The notes below the pieces were generated by a model. The model was not told where the DNA came from. It saw only the letters and a list, made by a program, of their open reading frames with translations, and did not search any database. This document shows positions 42,917 through 51,869 of a DNA stretch of 64,000 nucleotides, one piece after another. How positions within the stretch are numbered: the stretch's first letter is position 1; each line of letters opens with the position of its first letter. A program made the position numbers and the translations under genes. The stretch spans positions 62,001 through 126,000 of the forward strand of contig JANOCT010000016.1 in the NCBI GenBank assembly GCA_031412335.1, written 5' to 3'. This DNA comes from JBBQYA01 sp031412335 (lineage in GTDB: Bacteria > Bacteroidota > Bacteroidia > Sphingobacteriales > Sphingobacteriaceae).

Positions 42917-43846
42917 TTATCGACTATAGCGTAAGCCGAAATTTACGGTCTCTCCTAATCCTGCGTTCTTAGAAACCGGAAAGAAAGTGTATAAAAATTC
43001 TATTTCTAGATTTTTGACTAACCGATATTTTGTTCCTAAACCAGTTTGTGTGTAATAAGATGAAATAAAATCGCCAGAATTTCCAATTGATGGAGCATAT
43101 TCTCCCAATGCATATATGCTTAATGTAGGAATAGGAAAATAACTTCCAATTAATTTAAAAGGCGTGGTAAAACTGGAAGTTTCGTTATTGAAATCTTTAT
43201 CAGTTCTATAAATGAAGCCTCCTTCCGCAAATAATTGAAATTTGGGGCTAAAACTTTTCACATAAAACAATTGATTGAAAAACTGCAATTGCTGAAAATC
43301 GAGATATACTAAGTTTTTTGACGAATTACCTTCCAAATCACTTGCTGTTGGAAATAATAAGGTACTTTGAAGTACCAAACCTGCTTTTTCACTAATTGAT
43401 AGTTTAACGCTTGGTCCTATATTACTTAAAGCGTTTCTACTATTATTAGTTGTTTCGAAATTAAAAAGATCAAAAGCGGAAGATTCGGATTTATCAATTC
43501 TTACAGCTCGGTAATTTAATTGTAGCCCAATGTTTATTTTTGAACTTAAACCATAAAACCCATATGCATTCGCAGTAAAGTAACTTGACTTATTTCCTGC
43601 ATCTATCGATTCACCTTTTGAATCGGCAAACTTAGTTTGATAATATAAATTATTAAAAATTTTAAATTCTATACCTTTTTTTCGATTTAGGTTTGCTGCT
43701 GTTGAAAGTGATGCAGTATTAGAATTTCCTCTGTATAGCAATAATGAATCGTTAGAACTATCGGAGTTTTGAGCATAAGTTTTTACGCCATTTAAAGTAA
43801 TAAATATCAACAGATATTTTACTTTCAATAAAATTTTATGACTCAA
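42917..43846 (-). CDS. Outer-membrane beta-barrel-like protein (transporter/MetA-pathway type)
   Basis: A 309-residue exported protein with signal peptide (cut after TYA before QNSDSS). The body alternates short amphipathic strands (e.g. YFTANAYGFYGLSSKINIGL and FLYTFFPVSKNAGLGETVNF), ending GLRYSR with a C-terminal arginine rather than the classic Phe. This fits small outer-membrane barrels of the transporter/phenol-degradation MetA group. It lies 3 bases after the DM13 gene, so it may be the outer-membrane partner of that secreted redox protein (inference). Confidence 0.68.
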   Translation of the reverse strand: MSHKILLKVKYLLIFITLNGVKTYAQNSDSSNDSLLLYRGNSNTASLSTAANLNRKKGIEFKIFNNLYYQTKFADSKGESIDAGNKSSYFTANAYGFYGLSSKINIGLQLNYRAVRIDKSESSAFDLFNFETTNNSRNALSNIGPSVKLSISEKAGLVLQSTLLFPTASDLEGNSSKNLVYLDFQQLQFFNQLFYVKSFSPKFQLFAEGGFIYRTDKDFNNETSSFTTPFKLIGSYFPIPTLSIYALGEYAPSIGNSGDFISSYYTQTGLGTKYRLVKNLEIEFLYTFFPVSKNAGLGETVNFGLRYSR

Positions 43847-43849
43847 TTT

Positions 43850-44500
43850 TTATTGTTTTAAAAATTTACCGTTTAATGTAGAGCCGTCTTTTTTATTAAA
43901 TGAATAAAAATATAAGCCACTTTCTACTTCAGATAAATTAAATTTTTCTGATTCTTGAACTGTATTAAAAACCATTTTTCCATCAATAGTATAAACGGAA
44001 AGATTTCCGCTATATTTAAAATTAATTTCGTTTAAAACTGGATTTGGGAAAAAGTTTTTTGATGAATTTAAAGCATTTTCATTCACTCCTAAAGTAATTG
44101 AACAATTTCCTGTACCTGCATCAAGAGTGCCATATCCCCAAAAATGATTGAATTGTATGCAATGAATAAGCACATGCTGATATTGGTTAATATCTACAGT
44201 TGCCGGAATCGTAAAAGATTGCGCTCCACTTGCAGACTGAATTTGCGATACAATATAGTATGGAGCAGCCGGAGTAGTTGAATTAGAAAGTAGAAAATGA
44301 AGGTCAGGACCAGGCGAAGTGGCGAAATCTGAACTGATAGAAAGGGTAAGTGTTCCGTTAACGTTCTTCGTTAATGTTGCACTACCGCTAATGTTATATT
44401 CAGGGCCATCAATAAAATTTGCTACTCTAACGCATTGCTGTGCAAAGGATTCAGCATTCAAAATCAAGATGCTGATTAACGATAAGAATAATTTTTTCAT
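43850..44500 (-). CDS. Secreted DM13-domain protein with T9SS sorting domain
   Basis: A 216-residue protein: signal peptide (cut near SFAQQ), a DM13 domain (about residues 22-130) and a T9SS type A C-terminal domain (about 145-216, FFPNPVLNEINFKYSG to SGLYFYSFNKKDGSTLNGKF). DM13 hallmarks seen are YNISGSATLTKNVNGTLTLS, GPDLHFLLS and HCIQFNHFWGYGTL with the conserved Cys. DM13 is proposed to be a redox or cytochrome-like domain. The protein would be exported and surface-bound. First gene of the operon, divergent from the Crp/Fnr gene. Confidence 0.8.
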   Translation of the reverse strand: MKKLFLSLISILILNAESFAQQCVRVANFIDGPEYNISGSATLTKNVNGTLTLSISSDFATSPGPDLHFLLSNSTTPAAPYYIVSQIQSASGAQSFTIPATVDINQYQHVLIHCIQFNHFWGYGTLDAGTGNCSITLGVNENALNSSKNFFPNPVLNEINFKYSGNLSVYTIDGKMVFNTVQESEKFNLSEVESGLYFYSFNKKDGSTLNGKFLKQ

Positions 44501-44520
44501 ACTTAGTTTTAAAATTTTAT

Positions 44521-44601
44521 ACGAAATAACGATATCTACGGGTTGCTAAATGTCATATTGCCGACAAAAGACTTTATTAATTTTATTATCGTTATTTTCG
44601 T
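44521..44601. promoter_or_regulatory. Mirrored promoter/operator between DM13 and Crp/Fnr genes
   Basis: The string ACGAAATAACGATA (44521-44534) is repeated in inverted form as TATCGTTATTTTCGT (44587-44601), with one extra T and a 52-base spacer. Each arm lies about 18-34 bases upstream of its own gene's start (44500 and 44619). Reading toward each gene the arms carry TATTTTCG or TTATTTCG, close to TAnnTTTG, so they may be paired promoters sharing one operator. No classical FNR box (TTGAT-N4-ATCAA) was found. Confidence 0.55.
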
Positions 44602-44618
44602 CTACCTAAAAAAGTATC

Positions 44619-45287
44619 ATGACTGCCACGGATTACAAATATTGGTCATTAAGAAATCATCAATTTTTCTCTACGCTTAGTGATGAGAAAGTCTTGGATT
44701 TATGCATTATTTCAAAGTATAAAGTAGGCGCAAAAAGTGAAGTGATTTACTTTTCTGAAGAACGAACAAATCGGATTTACTTATTGAAAAAAGGAATGAT
44801 AAAAATTGTTGAATTAAATGAAAAAGGAGATGAGGTAATAAAAGATATTATTCAACAGGGAGATTTATTTGGCGAATTATCATTAACGAATGGTAATGGA
44901 AATAAAGAAACTGCCATTGCCATGTCGGACGAAGTAAGTATTTGCAGTTTTAGAATTACTGATTTTCAATCCCTATTAGAAAAAAACCCACGTTTAACAT
45001 TGGAGTTTGCAAAACGAGTTGGGGATAAATTAGTAAAATTAGAAAACAGGTATACTAACTTGGTTTTTAAAGATGTAAAACATCGTCTTTTAATCTTTAT
45101 AAAAGAATGGGCAGAACGTGAAGGCGAAAAGAAGAACGATACGTTCATCATCAGAAATTACCTTACCCATCAAGATATTGCTGATCTGGTTTGCTCTACT
45201 CGCCAAACAGTTACACAATTAATGAACGAATTAGCGGATGAAGGAAAATTGCTTTATTCGAGAAAAGAGATTGTGGTATTTAAGTGA
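44619..45287 (+). CDS. Crp/Fnr-family transcriptional regulator
   Basis: A 222-residue regulator with an N-terminal cyclic-nucleotide-binding-like beta-roll (about residues 15-125, IYLLKKGMIKIVELNEKGDE) and a C-terminal winged helix (about 150-222, NYLTHQDIADLVCSTRQTVT). The roll has no N-terminal cysteine cluster, so it is not a classical FNR oxygen sensor. The ligand is unknown. It is divergent from the DM13-FeS operon across 118 bases that carry a mirrored repeat, so it is the obvious candidate regulator of that operon. Confidence 0.88.
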   Translation: MTATDYKYWSLRNHQFFSTLSDEKVLDLCIISKYKVGAKSEVIYFSEERTNRIYLLKKGMIKIVELNEKGDEVIKDIIQQGDLFGELSLTNGNGNKETAIAMSDEVSICSFRITDFQSLLEKNPRLTLEFAKRVGDKLVKLENRYTNLVFKDVKHRLLIFIKEWAEREGEKKNDTFIIRNYLTHQDIADLVCSTRQTVTQLMNELADEGKLLYSRKEIVVFK

Positions 45288-45385
45288 TATTTAAGGATTG
45301 ATTATTTTTAAATTACTGTAATAAATTATTTTTATTTCTATAATTTTTATTGCAAATTTACAAAAAATACATTTGTACATACCTT

Positions 45386-48300
45386 ATGATTAAAATCTTA
45401 AAAATACTTTTAATATTCTTGTCGATTAGCCTCTATGCAAATGCTCAACAAGAAAGAAATTTAGAATGGAATAAAGCTAGCGCTAAGATAATTCAAACTA
45501 ATATTTTTGTTGAAACCGATAGCGAAGGTTTTATATATTATGCTGGCAACGTTCATACTGGCCAAAATAGACTTGATTGGTATATCACTAAATTAAATCC
45601 AAGAGGAGATACATTATATAGTCGAACTTTAGGTGGTTCCGGAGGTGGTGATGATTTAATAAATGGATTGCATATAGATAATAATGATAGGATTTACCTT
45701 TATGGATCTGTAGCTTTAGATAACAGTGAAACTGCCGCCAAAATAATTAGATTGGATATTGAAGGAAATTTAATTTGGGAGCTCGAAACAGCAAATGGAT
45801 ATGGGATAAATGAATTCAAGGATTTAAAACTGGACAGTAATCATAATCTATTGTTAGCTGGAAACAAGAATAAAGATATTCAAAGTGATGTTTTTTTGAC
45901 AAAGCTTGATAGCAACGGAAATCAAATTTTTAGCTATAGCCTTGAAGCTGAATATAATACCGAGGTTTCTGAAGTTGCAATACAAAATGATGCTAGATAC
46001 TTTGTAGCCTTCAATACTACATTTAATAATACCATAGATATTGGTTGGATATTGGTTGATGAATTTGGAATCCTTGAAGTATATGATTATTTCAAACCCC
46101 AAAGTTTACCTATTGAAAAAGTTAATAGTGTTACTATTGATAACGAAGGAAACATTTATTTAACTGGCTTCATTCAGTATCAAAATAAAAAAGATTTTTT
46201 AACGATTAGGCTTAATGCTTTGGCTGAAATTAAATGGTATGCCCAATTTGATGATAATGGGTATGATGACGAAGCTTATTTTATAGAAATACTTGATAAT
46301 AATATTCTTGTAAGTGGGGATGTAGATATAAACTCAAATGGCATGACAAGAGATGTTGTTTCTATACTTTATAATAAAGAAGGGATTCAATTATGGAAGC
46401 AGAAATTTAGCAGTGAATCTGACGCGAATGACCAGCTAAAGGATTTGGTAATTGGGCTGGATGATGAAATTATTTTGTCAATTGTATCTGAAGTTGACCT
46501 AAATAATCAGTCTGGTTATATATTAAAATATAACAAAAATGGAGAATTCATCTGGGGATTGCCACTTGAAGACAGCACAAAAAGATCAAATTCTTGCTCT
46601 AAACTTGTAGAAGATTTTCTGGGTAATATTTATTTAGGTTCGGAGGTATTGGATTCATTGCCTATTACCTATTTACTTAAGATAAATCAACCAGAAAAGG
46701 CAAATGAAATACTAATAAACAATCTGAAAACACTTACTCAAGGATTTGTAGCTGCATCGTCTAACGAGTCACTTAAAAATGTTATATATTCATCATTTGA
46801 GCAGGTAGTTGATCAATTTTATGCTATCAACATTCCTGAACTTATTGCCAGATGCACCATAGCAGAATATAACTTGCTTTATCAGATGAATGTATCAATA
46901 TCTGAATTTAGAGAAACGCCTTACAAAGACTACGTAACTCCTATATTAAAACAATTTTGGGTAGGAGGCAATCAGATTAAACCATTTTTGGCTGTACCTC
47001 ATTTTACCCATTTTGCACCTGATGTTTTGGATCAAAATCCAAAATTGGCTTATAGTTTACACGAGCGTAATTACCCCGTTCCTTGCCTTAATTGTGAAAA
47101 CCAAGAGCTTACTAAAGAAGCCTCTGAAGCCTTGATATCTTGGATTATAATTCTTGGCCCACAGCCTTGGTATTATATTAATGGAGACCCTACAATTCAT
47201 ATTACCCCTTGTACTGCGAAGATTCAGCCTTCAATAGTGGATAGGTGTAAAGTGTGTACACCTGTGCCAGCACAACAAGTACAGCAAGGTATTGGTCAAG
47301 GAGGACAAGCGCATGAAATTGAAATTAATTTGAATTATACTGATATTTTAGGAATTAATAATGATAACATGTGTTATGAATCGTTTAGTTTAACAGATAA
47401 GGCACACCAAATTGGAATTGCAAAAGATTTTGCCGTATTATCTAAAACGAACTACACACCATACTGGTACTATAAAGTATCTACACAAAGCCTAATGAGA
47501 ATAGCAACTATTGAAAAAGTAGATCATCCTATTTTTGATAGGGAGTACTATTTTGATATAACTAACACTGATTTTCATTACCCTGATTCTGATCCTTATC
47601 CACAAAATCCAAATACTTTAAGAGGAGATGTGCTAAATTTATGTCTTAATTCTAATCTTTTTAATAGCCTAGACGAGTTAAACCAACGCTTCGGTTTAGC
47701 TTTCGGAATTTATAAATTGAGCAGACCGGGTATAAATCAAAAACCCGTTTATTTCAACAATATTTATGTCCCAGGCCTCTGGTATAGCATTGGTCCCGAT
47801 TTAGGTATAAATTATGGTTTAGAAACAGAAGATTTACCTTGTACCACTACGGCTGGTAAAGAAGTTTGGGATAACCTATTTAGAGAGCAATGCGACTTTT
47901 GCGGTAACGGAATCTATACCACTAACTATAGTTTTAATGATATTGGTAAAATTATTGCCACTACCGACCCAACAGAATTAATTTCATTTTGGTCTCAAAA
48001 TTCTATTAACATTGGGTTTTCTAGAGCATCAAATATGCATGCATCTTTTGCTGGTCAAACTCCAAAGACTAATCTATTAGAATTTATCGCCACAGCTAAT
48101 CCAACTACACCTACAACACCCACCGGGATCAAAATAGGTTCACTAAAATTACAATCAAATGGAAAATATGAAGTTGGGTTGACCTTGAATACAGTAGATC
48201 ATTTACCAACAGGCACTACCTTACGTGTTTTAGTGAAAGCAAATTTTATAGATGGAACTTCTATTAATGAATGGAAAACAATAACCTTAAATTCGGGAAA

Positions 48301-48403
48301 TTTTCCTACTACCCTTTTTAAAGATATTATTGTAGATTTAAGAGGAAATCCTTCAGATTATAATCCAAATCAAGTTAATTATTTAATTGAAATTTACAAA
48401 TGA
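45386..48403 (+). CDS. Large exported protein with N-terminal propeller, no T9SS tail
   Basis: A 1005-residue protein from the ATG at 45386, with a clear signal peptide (IKILKILLIFLSISLYANAQ). An in-frame TTG at 45350 would add 12 residues before it and is rejected. The N-terminal half (about 30-430) repeats propeller-like units (e.g. LDIEGNLIWELETANG and DNEGNIYLTGF). The C-terminal half has several CxxC pairs (CLNCENQ, CKVCTP, CDFCGNG), which may bind metal or form disulfides; the family is not recognised. It ends in LIEIYK without a T9SS sorting domain, unlike its three downstream neighbours. It overlaps the next gene by 4 bases. Confidence 0.72.
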   Translation: MIKILKILLIFLSISLYANAQQERNLEWNKASAKIIQTNIFVETDSEGFIYYAGNVHTGQNRLDWYITKLNPRGDTLYSRTLGGSGGGDDLINGLHIDNNDRIYLYGSVALDNSETAAKIIRLDIEGNLIWELETANGYGINEFKDLKLDSNHNLLLAGNKNKDIQSDVFLTKLDSNGNQIFSYSLEAEYNTEVSEVAIQNDARYFVAFNTTFNNTIDIGWILVDEFGILEVYDYFKPQSLPIEKVNSVTIDNEGNIYLTGFIQYQNKKDFLTIRLNALAEIKWYAQFDDNGYDDEAYFIEILDNNILVSGDVDINSNGMTRDVVSILYNKEGIQLWKQKFSSESDANDQLKDLVIGLDDEIILSIVSEVDLNNQSGYILKYNKNGEFIWGLPLEDSTKRSNSCSKLVEDFLGNIYLGSEVLDSLPITYLLKINQPEKANEILINNLKTLTQGFVAASSNESLKNVIYSSFEQVVDQFYAINIPELIARCTIAEYNLLYQMNVSISEFRETPYKDYVTPILKQFWVGGNQIKPFLAVPHFTHFAPDVLDQNPKLAYSLHERNYPVPCLNCENQELTKEASEALISWIIILGPQPWYYINGDPTIHITPCTAKIQPSIVDRCKVCTPVPAQQVQQGIGQGGQAHEIEINLNYTDILGINNDNMCYESFSLTDKAHQIGIAKDFAVLSKTNYTPYWYYKVSTQSLMRIATIEKVDHPIFDREYYFDITNTDFHYPDSDPYPQNPNTLRGDVLNLCLNSNLFNSLDELNQRFGLAFGIYKLSRPGINQKPVYFNNIYVPGLWYSIGPDLGINYGLETEDLPCTTTAGKEVWDNLFREQCDFCGNGIYTTNYSFNDIGKIIATTDPTELISFWSQNSINIGFSRASNMHASFAGQTPKTNLLEFIATANPTTPTTPTGIKIGSLKLQSNGKYEVGLTLNTVDHLPTGTTLRVLVKANFIDGTSINEWKTITLNSGNFPTTLFKDIIVDLRGNPSDYNPNQVNYLIEIYK

Positions 48404-49857
48404 AAAAGATTTTAGCGTTTTTAGTATTGATAGCAAATCTATCTAATGCTCAAACTTTAATATGGGATAAAGAATTAAACTTTCCAAAAAGTCAGTCAAG
48501 TTTCATGAGTACGATTGATAATTCTGGAAATTTATTGCTTGCTGGCACAATCGATAGCAATCAGAATAGCACACCATTTTTGGTAAAGTTAGATTATTTA
48601 GGTCAGGAAGTTTTTCAGTGGATTGCTCCAGACTCAGTGATTGATGGAAGAATAAGACATATTAACTTTGACTCTAATAATAATCTGTATCTGCTTTTTA
48701 ATAACTACGAATCAAATAAATTAGAATTTTATAAATTTGACAGTTTGGGTAATATTTTATACACAAAAAAACTTTCTCCATCCTTTAATAAAGGCGATAT
48801 GGTATTAAATAACCTAAATATTTTAATACTTTCGGATGGAATTTCTTCTACCTTATGGAAATTTAATTTAGAAGGTGATAGTATTATATCATATATTCTA
48901 CCTAGGGCTAATAAAATCTCAGGCTTTAAGCAACTAAAAAGTGATTTTATTGTCTTAGCTGATACTTGCGATTTTAATGGATGTACTCAGATTTTTTATC
49001 TATATGATTCAGCATTCAATCTTAAATGGCAGAATATTTTACCTAATAAATACTATAATGTAATTGATTGGAATCTGGATTCATTAGGAAACATTTACGC
49101 ATGCTCCAAGAATAATAGTTTAAGTACAGGCTATTTGTTTAAATTAGACACAGGTGGAGTAATTTCTGAAATTTCAGATGTCAACTCTAATACAACTCAA
49201 AAGTTATTTCGAAATGTTAATGGGCAAGTTTATTGGAGTTACTTTAGGGATTTAGGCATAGATAAATGTATAATAAATAAAATAGTAAATGATTCTGTCA
49301 TCTTAATTGCCAATATTGACTCTGCCTATGCGTCAAGTTACAATGGATTAGCAATGTCTGAGATTGGAACCAATTTGATAGTTAGTCATACAAGGAGGTT
49401 TAAATCACTACCAATCCTTTCAATAGTTATAAGTAGATATGATCAAATGAACAACCTTATTTGGTCATATTACAATACTATAAGAAAAAAAACAGATAAT
49501 GTTTCAGCGATATTCTCTGCGAATAATGCAATATATTCAGTAAATGTAAACAGTAATAATGGATCTAAATTTTACATTTTTAAACTTGATGCCACCACAG
49601 GTTTTCCCCTATTTGAAAAAGAATTTAACTTAATAAAGATATATCCAAATCCCGTGCGAAATGGATTAGTCAATTTAGAGAAGGAAATTTCGAATGCAAC
49701 GTTAACAATTTATAACAGCTATGGAAAATTAATTCAATCTCAAGAAAATTTTAATGGAAACCAGATTTTACTTAATAAAGATTTGGCAAAAGGTGTTTAT
49801 ATTTTAAAAGTGCAAAATCAGCAAGGTATAAGTAGTCAAAAGATTATCGTTCAATAA
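48400..49857 (+). CDS. T9SS surface protein with beta-propeller body (paralogue 1)
   Basis: A 485-residue exported protein: signal peptide (MKKILAFLVLIANLSNAQ), propeller-like body (about 20-400, with repeats such as SLGNIYACSKNNSLSTGYLF), and a T9SS type A domain (about 413-485, IYPNPVRNGLVNLEKEIS to ISSQKIIVQ). The start overlaps the stop of the 1005-residue gene (ATGA), showing coupling. It is a tandem paralogue of the following gene. Their last 217 coding bases are near-identical while their bodies are clearly more diverged. Confidence 0.84.
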   Translation: MKKILAFLVLIANLSNAQTLIWDKELNFPKSQSSFMSTIDNSGNLLLAGTIDSNQNSTPFLVKLDYLGQEVFQWIAPDSVIDGRIRHINFDSNNNLYLLFNNYESNKLEFYKFDSLGNILYTKKLSPSFNKGDMVLNNLNILILSDGISSTLWKFNLEGDSIISYILPRANKISGFKQLKSDFIVLADTCDFNGCTQIFYLYDSAFNLKWQNILPNKYYNVIDWNLDSLGNIYACSKNNSLSTGYLFKLDTGGVISEISDVNSNTTQKLFRNVNGQVYWSYFRDLGIDKCIINKIVNDSVILIANIDSAYASSYNGLAMSEIGTNLIVSHTRRFKSLPILSIVISRYDQMNNLIWSYYNTIRKKTDNVSAIFSANNAIYSVNVNSNNGSKFYIFKLDATTGFPLFEKEFNLIKIYPNPVRNGLVNLEKEISNATLTIYNSYGKLIQSQENFNGNQILLNKDLAKGVYILKVQNQQGISSQKIIVQ

Positions 49858-49867
49858 CCTTGTAAGA

Positions 49868-51337
49868 ATGAAATTATTAACAATTATTTTCTTATTGTTA
49901 TCCTTAGAGCTAAAAGCTCAAACGCTAGTTTGGGAAAATGAAATAAGTTTAATTTCGAATGCACCTTTTTTATTAAGTTCAATGGATAGTTCTGGTAATT
50001 TAATATTAGCTGGAACTGTTGATAGTAATCAAAATAGCATTCCGTACCTATTAAAACTTAATGCTGCTGGGCAACAAGTTTTTCAGTGGATTGCGCCAGA
50101 TCCATTAATTAATGGAATTGTTACAGGGTTGCTTTCTGATAGTTTCGATAATATTTATATAAGTTACCAGAATTTATTAAATAATAAATGTGTTATAATT
50201 AAATTTAATCCTCAAGGAAATATTCTTTTTGCTGATACAGTATCTTCAAATTCTTACCATAGTCGTATGGTTATTTCTAATAATATGATCGTTTTAATTA
50301 TTAATGAGGTTACAGGCTGTATTGTAAGAAATTATACTTTTCAAGGAGTAATAATTAAATCAGATACCATATTGAGTAATAACGATGCAGTTATATCATT
50401 TAAGACTTTTAAAAATGATATTTTATTGCTGGTAGATACATGCAGTCCGTTCCTAAGCTTGTGTGGACCAGTATTTTATAAATATGATTCTTTGAGGAAT
50501 TTATCGTGGAAAATTAAATTGCCTAATTCATACTTTAATGTAATTGATTGGGATATAGATAAACTAGGAAACATTTACGCATGCTCAAAAAACAATAATT
50601 TATCATTAGGATATTTGTTCAAAATAGACACCTTAGGAATTTTAACCGAAATATCCTCAGCCAATACTACAACAAATCAAAGCACATTTATCAAAACAAC
50701 TGGCGAAAGATACTGGGGATATGTTAGTAATACCTCCTTGAAAAAAATTATTGTCAATAAAATTGTGAATGATTCAATATTCTTAATTTCGAGCATGGAT
50801 TCAGCAAATACTACGAGTTATAAGGGTTTAGATATGTCCGAGATTGGCAGTAACTTATTGGTTAGTCATACTAGAAGATTCAAAACTTTGGCATTCGCTT
50901 CTCCTGTGATTAGTAAATATGATCAAAATAATAATCTAATTTGGAGCTACTATAATAATTTTAGAAAGCAATCCGATTATGTAACATCCTTGTATGCCAT
51001 TAATAATATCGTATATTCAGTAAATGTAAATCGTAATGGTGGTGATAAATTTTACGTCTTTAAGCTTGATGCCTCCACCGGTTTTCCCATATTTGAAAAA
51101 GAATTTAACTTATTAAAAGTATATCCAAATCCCGTGCGAAATGGATTAGTCAATTTAGAGAACGAAATTTCGGCTGCAACACTTTTTATTTATAACAGCT
51201 ATGGGAAATTAATTCATTCTCAAGAAAATTTTAATGGAAACCAGATTGTACTTAATAAAGATTTGGCAAAAGGTGTTTATATTTTAAAAATGCAAAATCA
51301 GCAGGGTATTAGTAGTCAAAAGATTATCGTTCAATAA
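49868..51337 (+). CDS. T9SS surface protein with beta-propeller body (paralogue 2)
   Basis: A 489-residue exported protein: signal peptide (MKLLTIIFLLLSLELKAQ), propeller-like body, and T9SS type A domain (about 417-489). It has the same architecture and length as the upstream gene and begins 10 bases after it. Shared strings include the body segment LSEIGSNLLVSHTRRFKTL versus LIVSHTRRFKSL and the tail KVYPNPVRNGLVNLE. By eye the tails match at about 93% of bases. Confidence 0.84.
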   Translation: MKLLTIIFLLLSLELKAQTLVWENEISLISNAPFLLSSMDSSGNLILAGTVDSNQNSIPYLLKLNAAGQQVFQWIAPDPLINGIVTGLLSDSFDNIYISYQNLLNNKCVIIKFNPQGNILFADTVSSNSYHSRMVISNNMIVLIINEVTGCIVRNYTFQGVIIKSDTILSNNDAVISFKTFKNDILLLVDTCSPFLSLCGPVFYKYDSLRNLSWKIKLPNSYFNVIDWDIDKLGNIYACSKNNNLSLGYLFKIDTLGILTEISSANTTTNQSTFIKTTGERYWGYVSNTSLKKIIVNKIVNDSIFLISSMDSANTTSYKGLDMSEIGSNLLVSHTRRFKTLAFASPVISKYDQNNNLIWSYYNNFRKQSDYVTSLYAINNIVYSVNVNRNGGDKFYVFKLDASTGFPIFEKEFNLLKVYPNPVRNGLVNLENEISAATLFIYNSYGKLIHSQENFNGNQIVLNKDLAKGVYILKMQNQQGISSQKIIVQ

Positions 51338-51346
51338 TTTATATTT

Positions 51347-51868
51347 ATGAAAGTAGTTAAATTTTTAGTATTAGCAATTTTGGTATTTGGTAATTCTCAA
51401 ATTAGCAAAGCTTTTTCCTTAGATTCAAGCTTTGTTTATAGTTATTCTTGTGCATCATGTGGTCAATTTAAAACGGTATCAATAGAAGAGATTCCAATTG
51501 TAACAAATAGCAGTTCTCAAGCCATAATTGAAGATTCAGTAGCTATAACATTAACCCAATTTTCAAATGTTGTGTTAAGAAAAAATTTATCGAATACAAA
51601 TGAAATTATAGCCAAAACTTATTGTACGGTATATCCAAATCCAGCAAACAGCCAATTTTCTATTAGAATTTTATCGAAAACAAATCAGAATGCTGAAGTA
51701 TCTATATTTAATACACTAGGTATTTTAAAGGATTTGCAGCGTTATTCACTAAGTGAGGGAAGCAATTTGTTTATTCTAAATTGTTCTGAATTTCAATCAG
51801 GAAATTATGTAGTAAAAGTTAAGCTTTTGCAAGAAACACTTTATAAAAAAATTATAATAGATAATTAA
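51347..51868 (+). CDS. Small T9SS protein, last gene of the operon
   Basis: A 173-residue exported protein: signal peptide (MKVVKFLVLAILVFGNSQIS, cut near KAF), a short mature region of about 75 residues with YSYSCASCGQFK (a CxxC pair), and a T9SS type A tail (about 100-173, VYPNPANSQFSIRIL to GNYVVKVKLLQETLYKKI). The tail is nearly half the protein, so the cargo domain is small. It lies 9 bases after paralogue 2 and its stop is 1 base from the convergent murA stop. Confidence 0.75.
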   Translation: MKVVKFLVLAILVFGNSQISKAFSLDSSFVYSYSCASCGQFKTVSIEEIPIVTNSSSQAIIEDSVAITLTQFSNVVLRKNLSNTNEIIAKTYCTVYPNPANSQFSIRILSKTNQNAEVSIFNTLGILKDLQRYSLSEGSNLFILNCSEFQSGNYVVKVKLLQETLYKKIIIDN

Positions 51869-51869
51869 T

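Noticed and set aside
45350..45385. TTG at 45350 as the start of the 1005-residue protein
   Set aside because: It would add 12 residues before a well-formed signal peptide that starts at the ATG at 45386.
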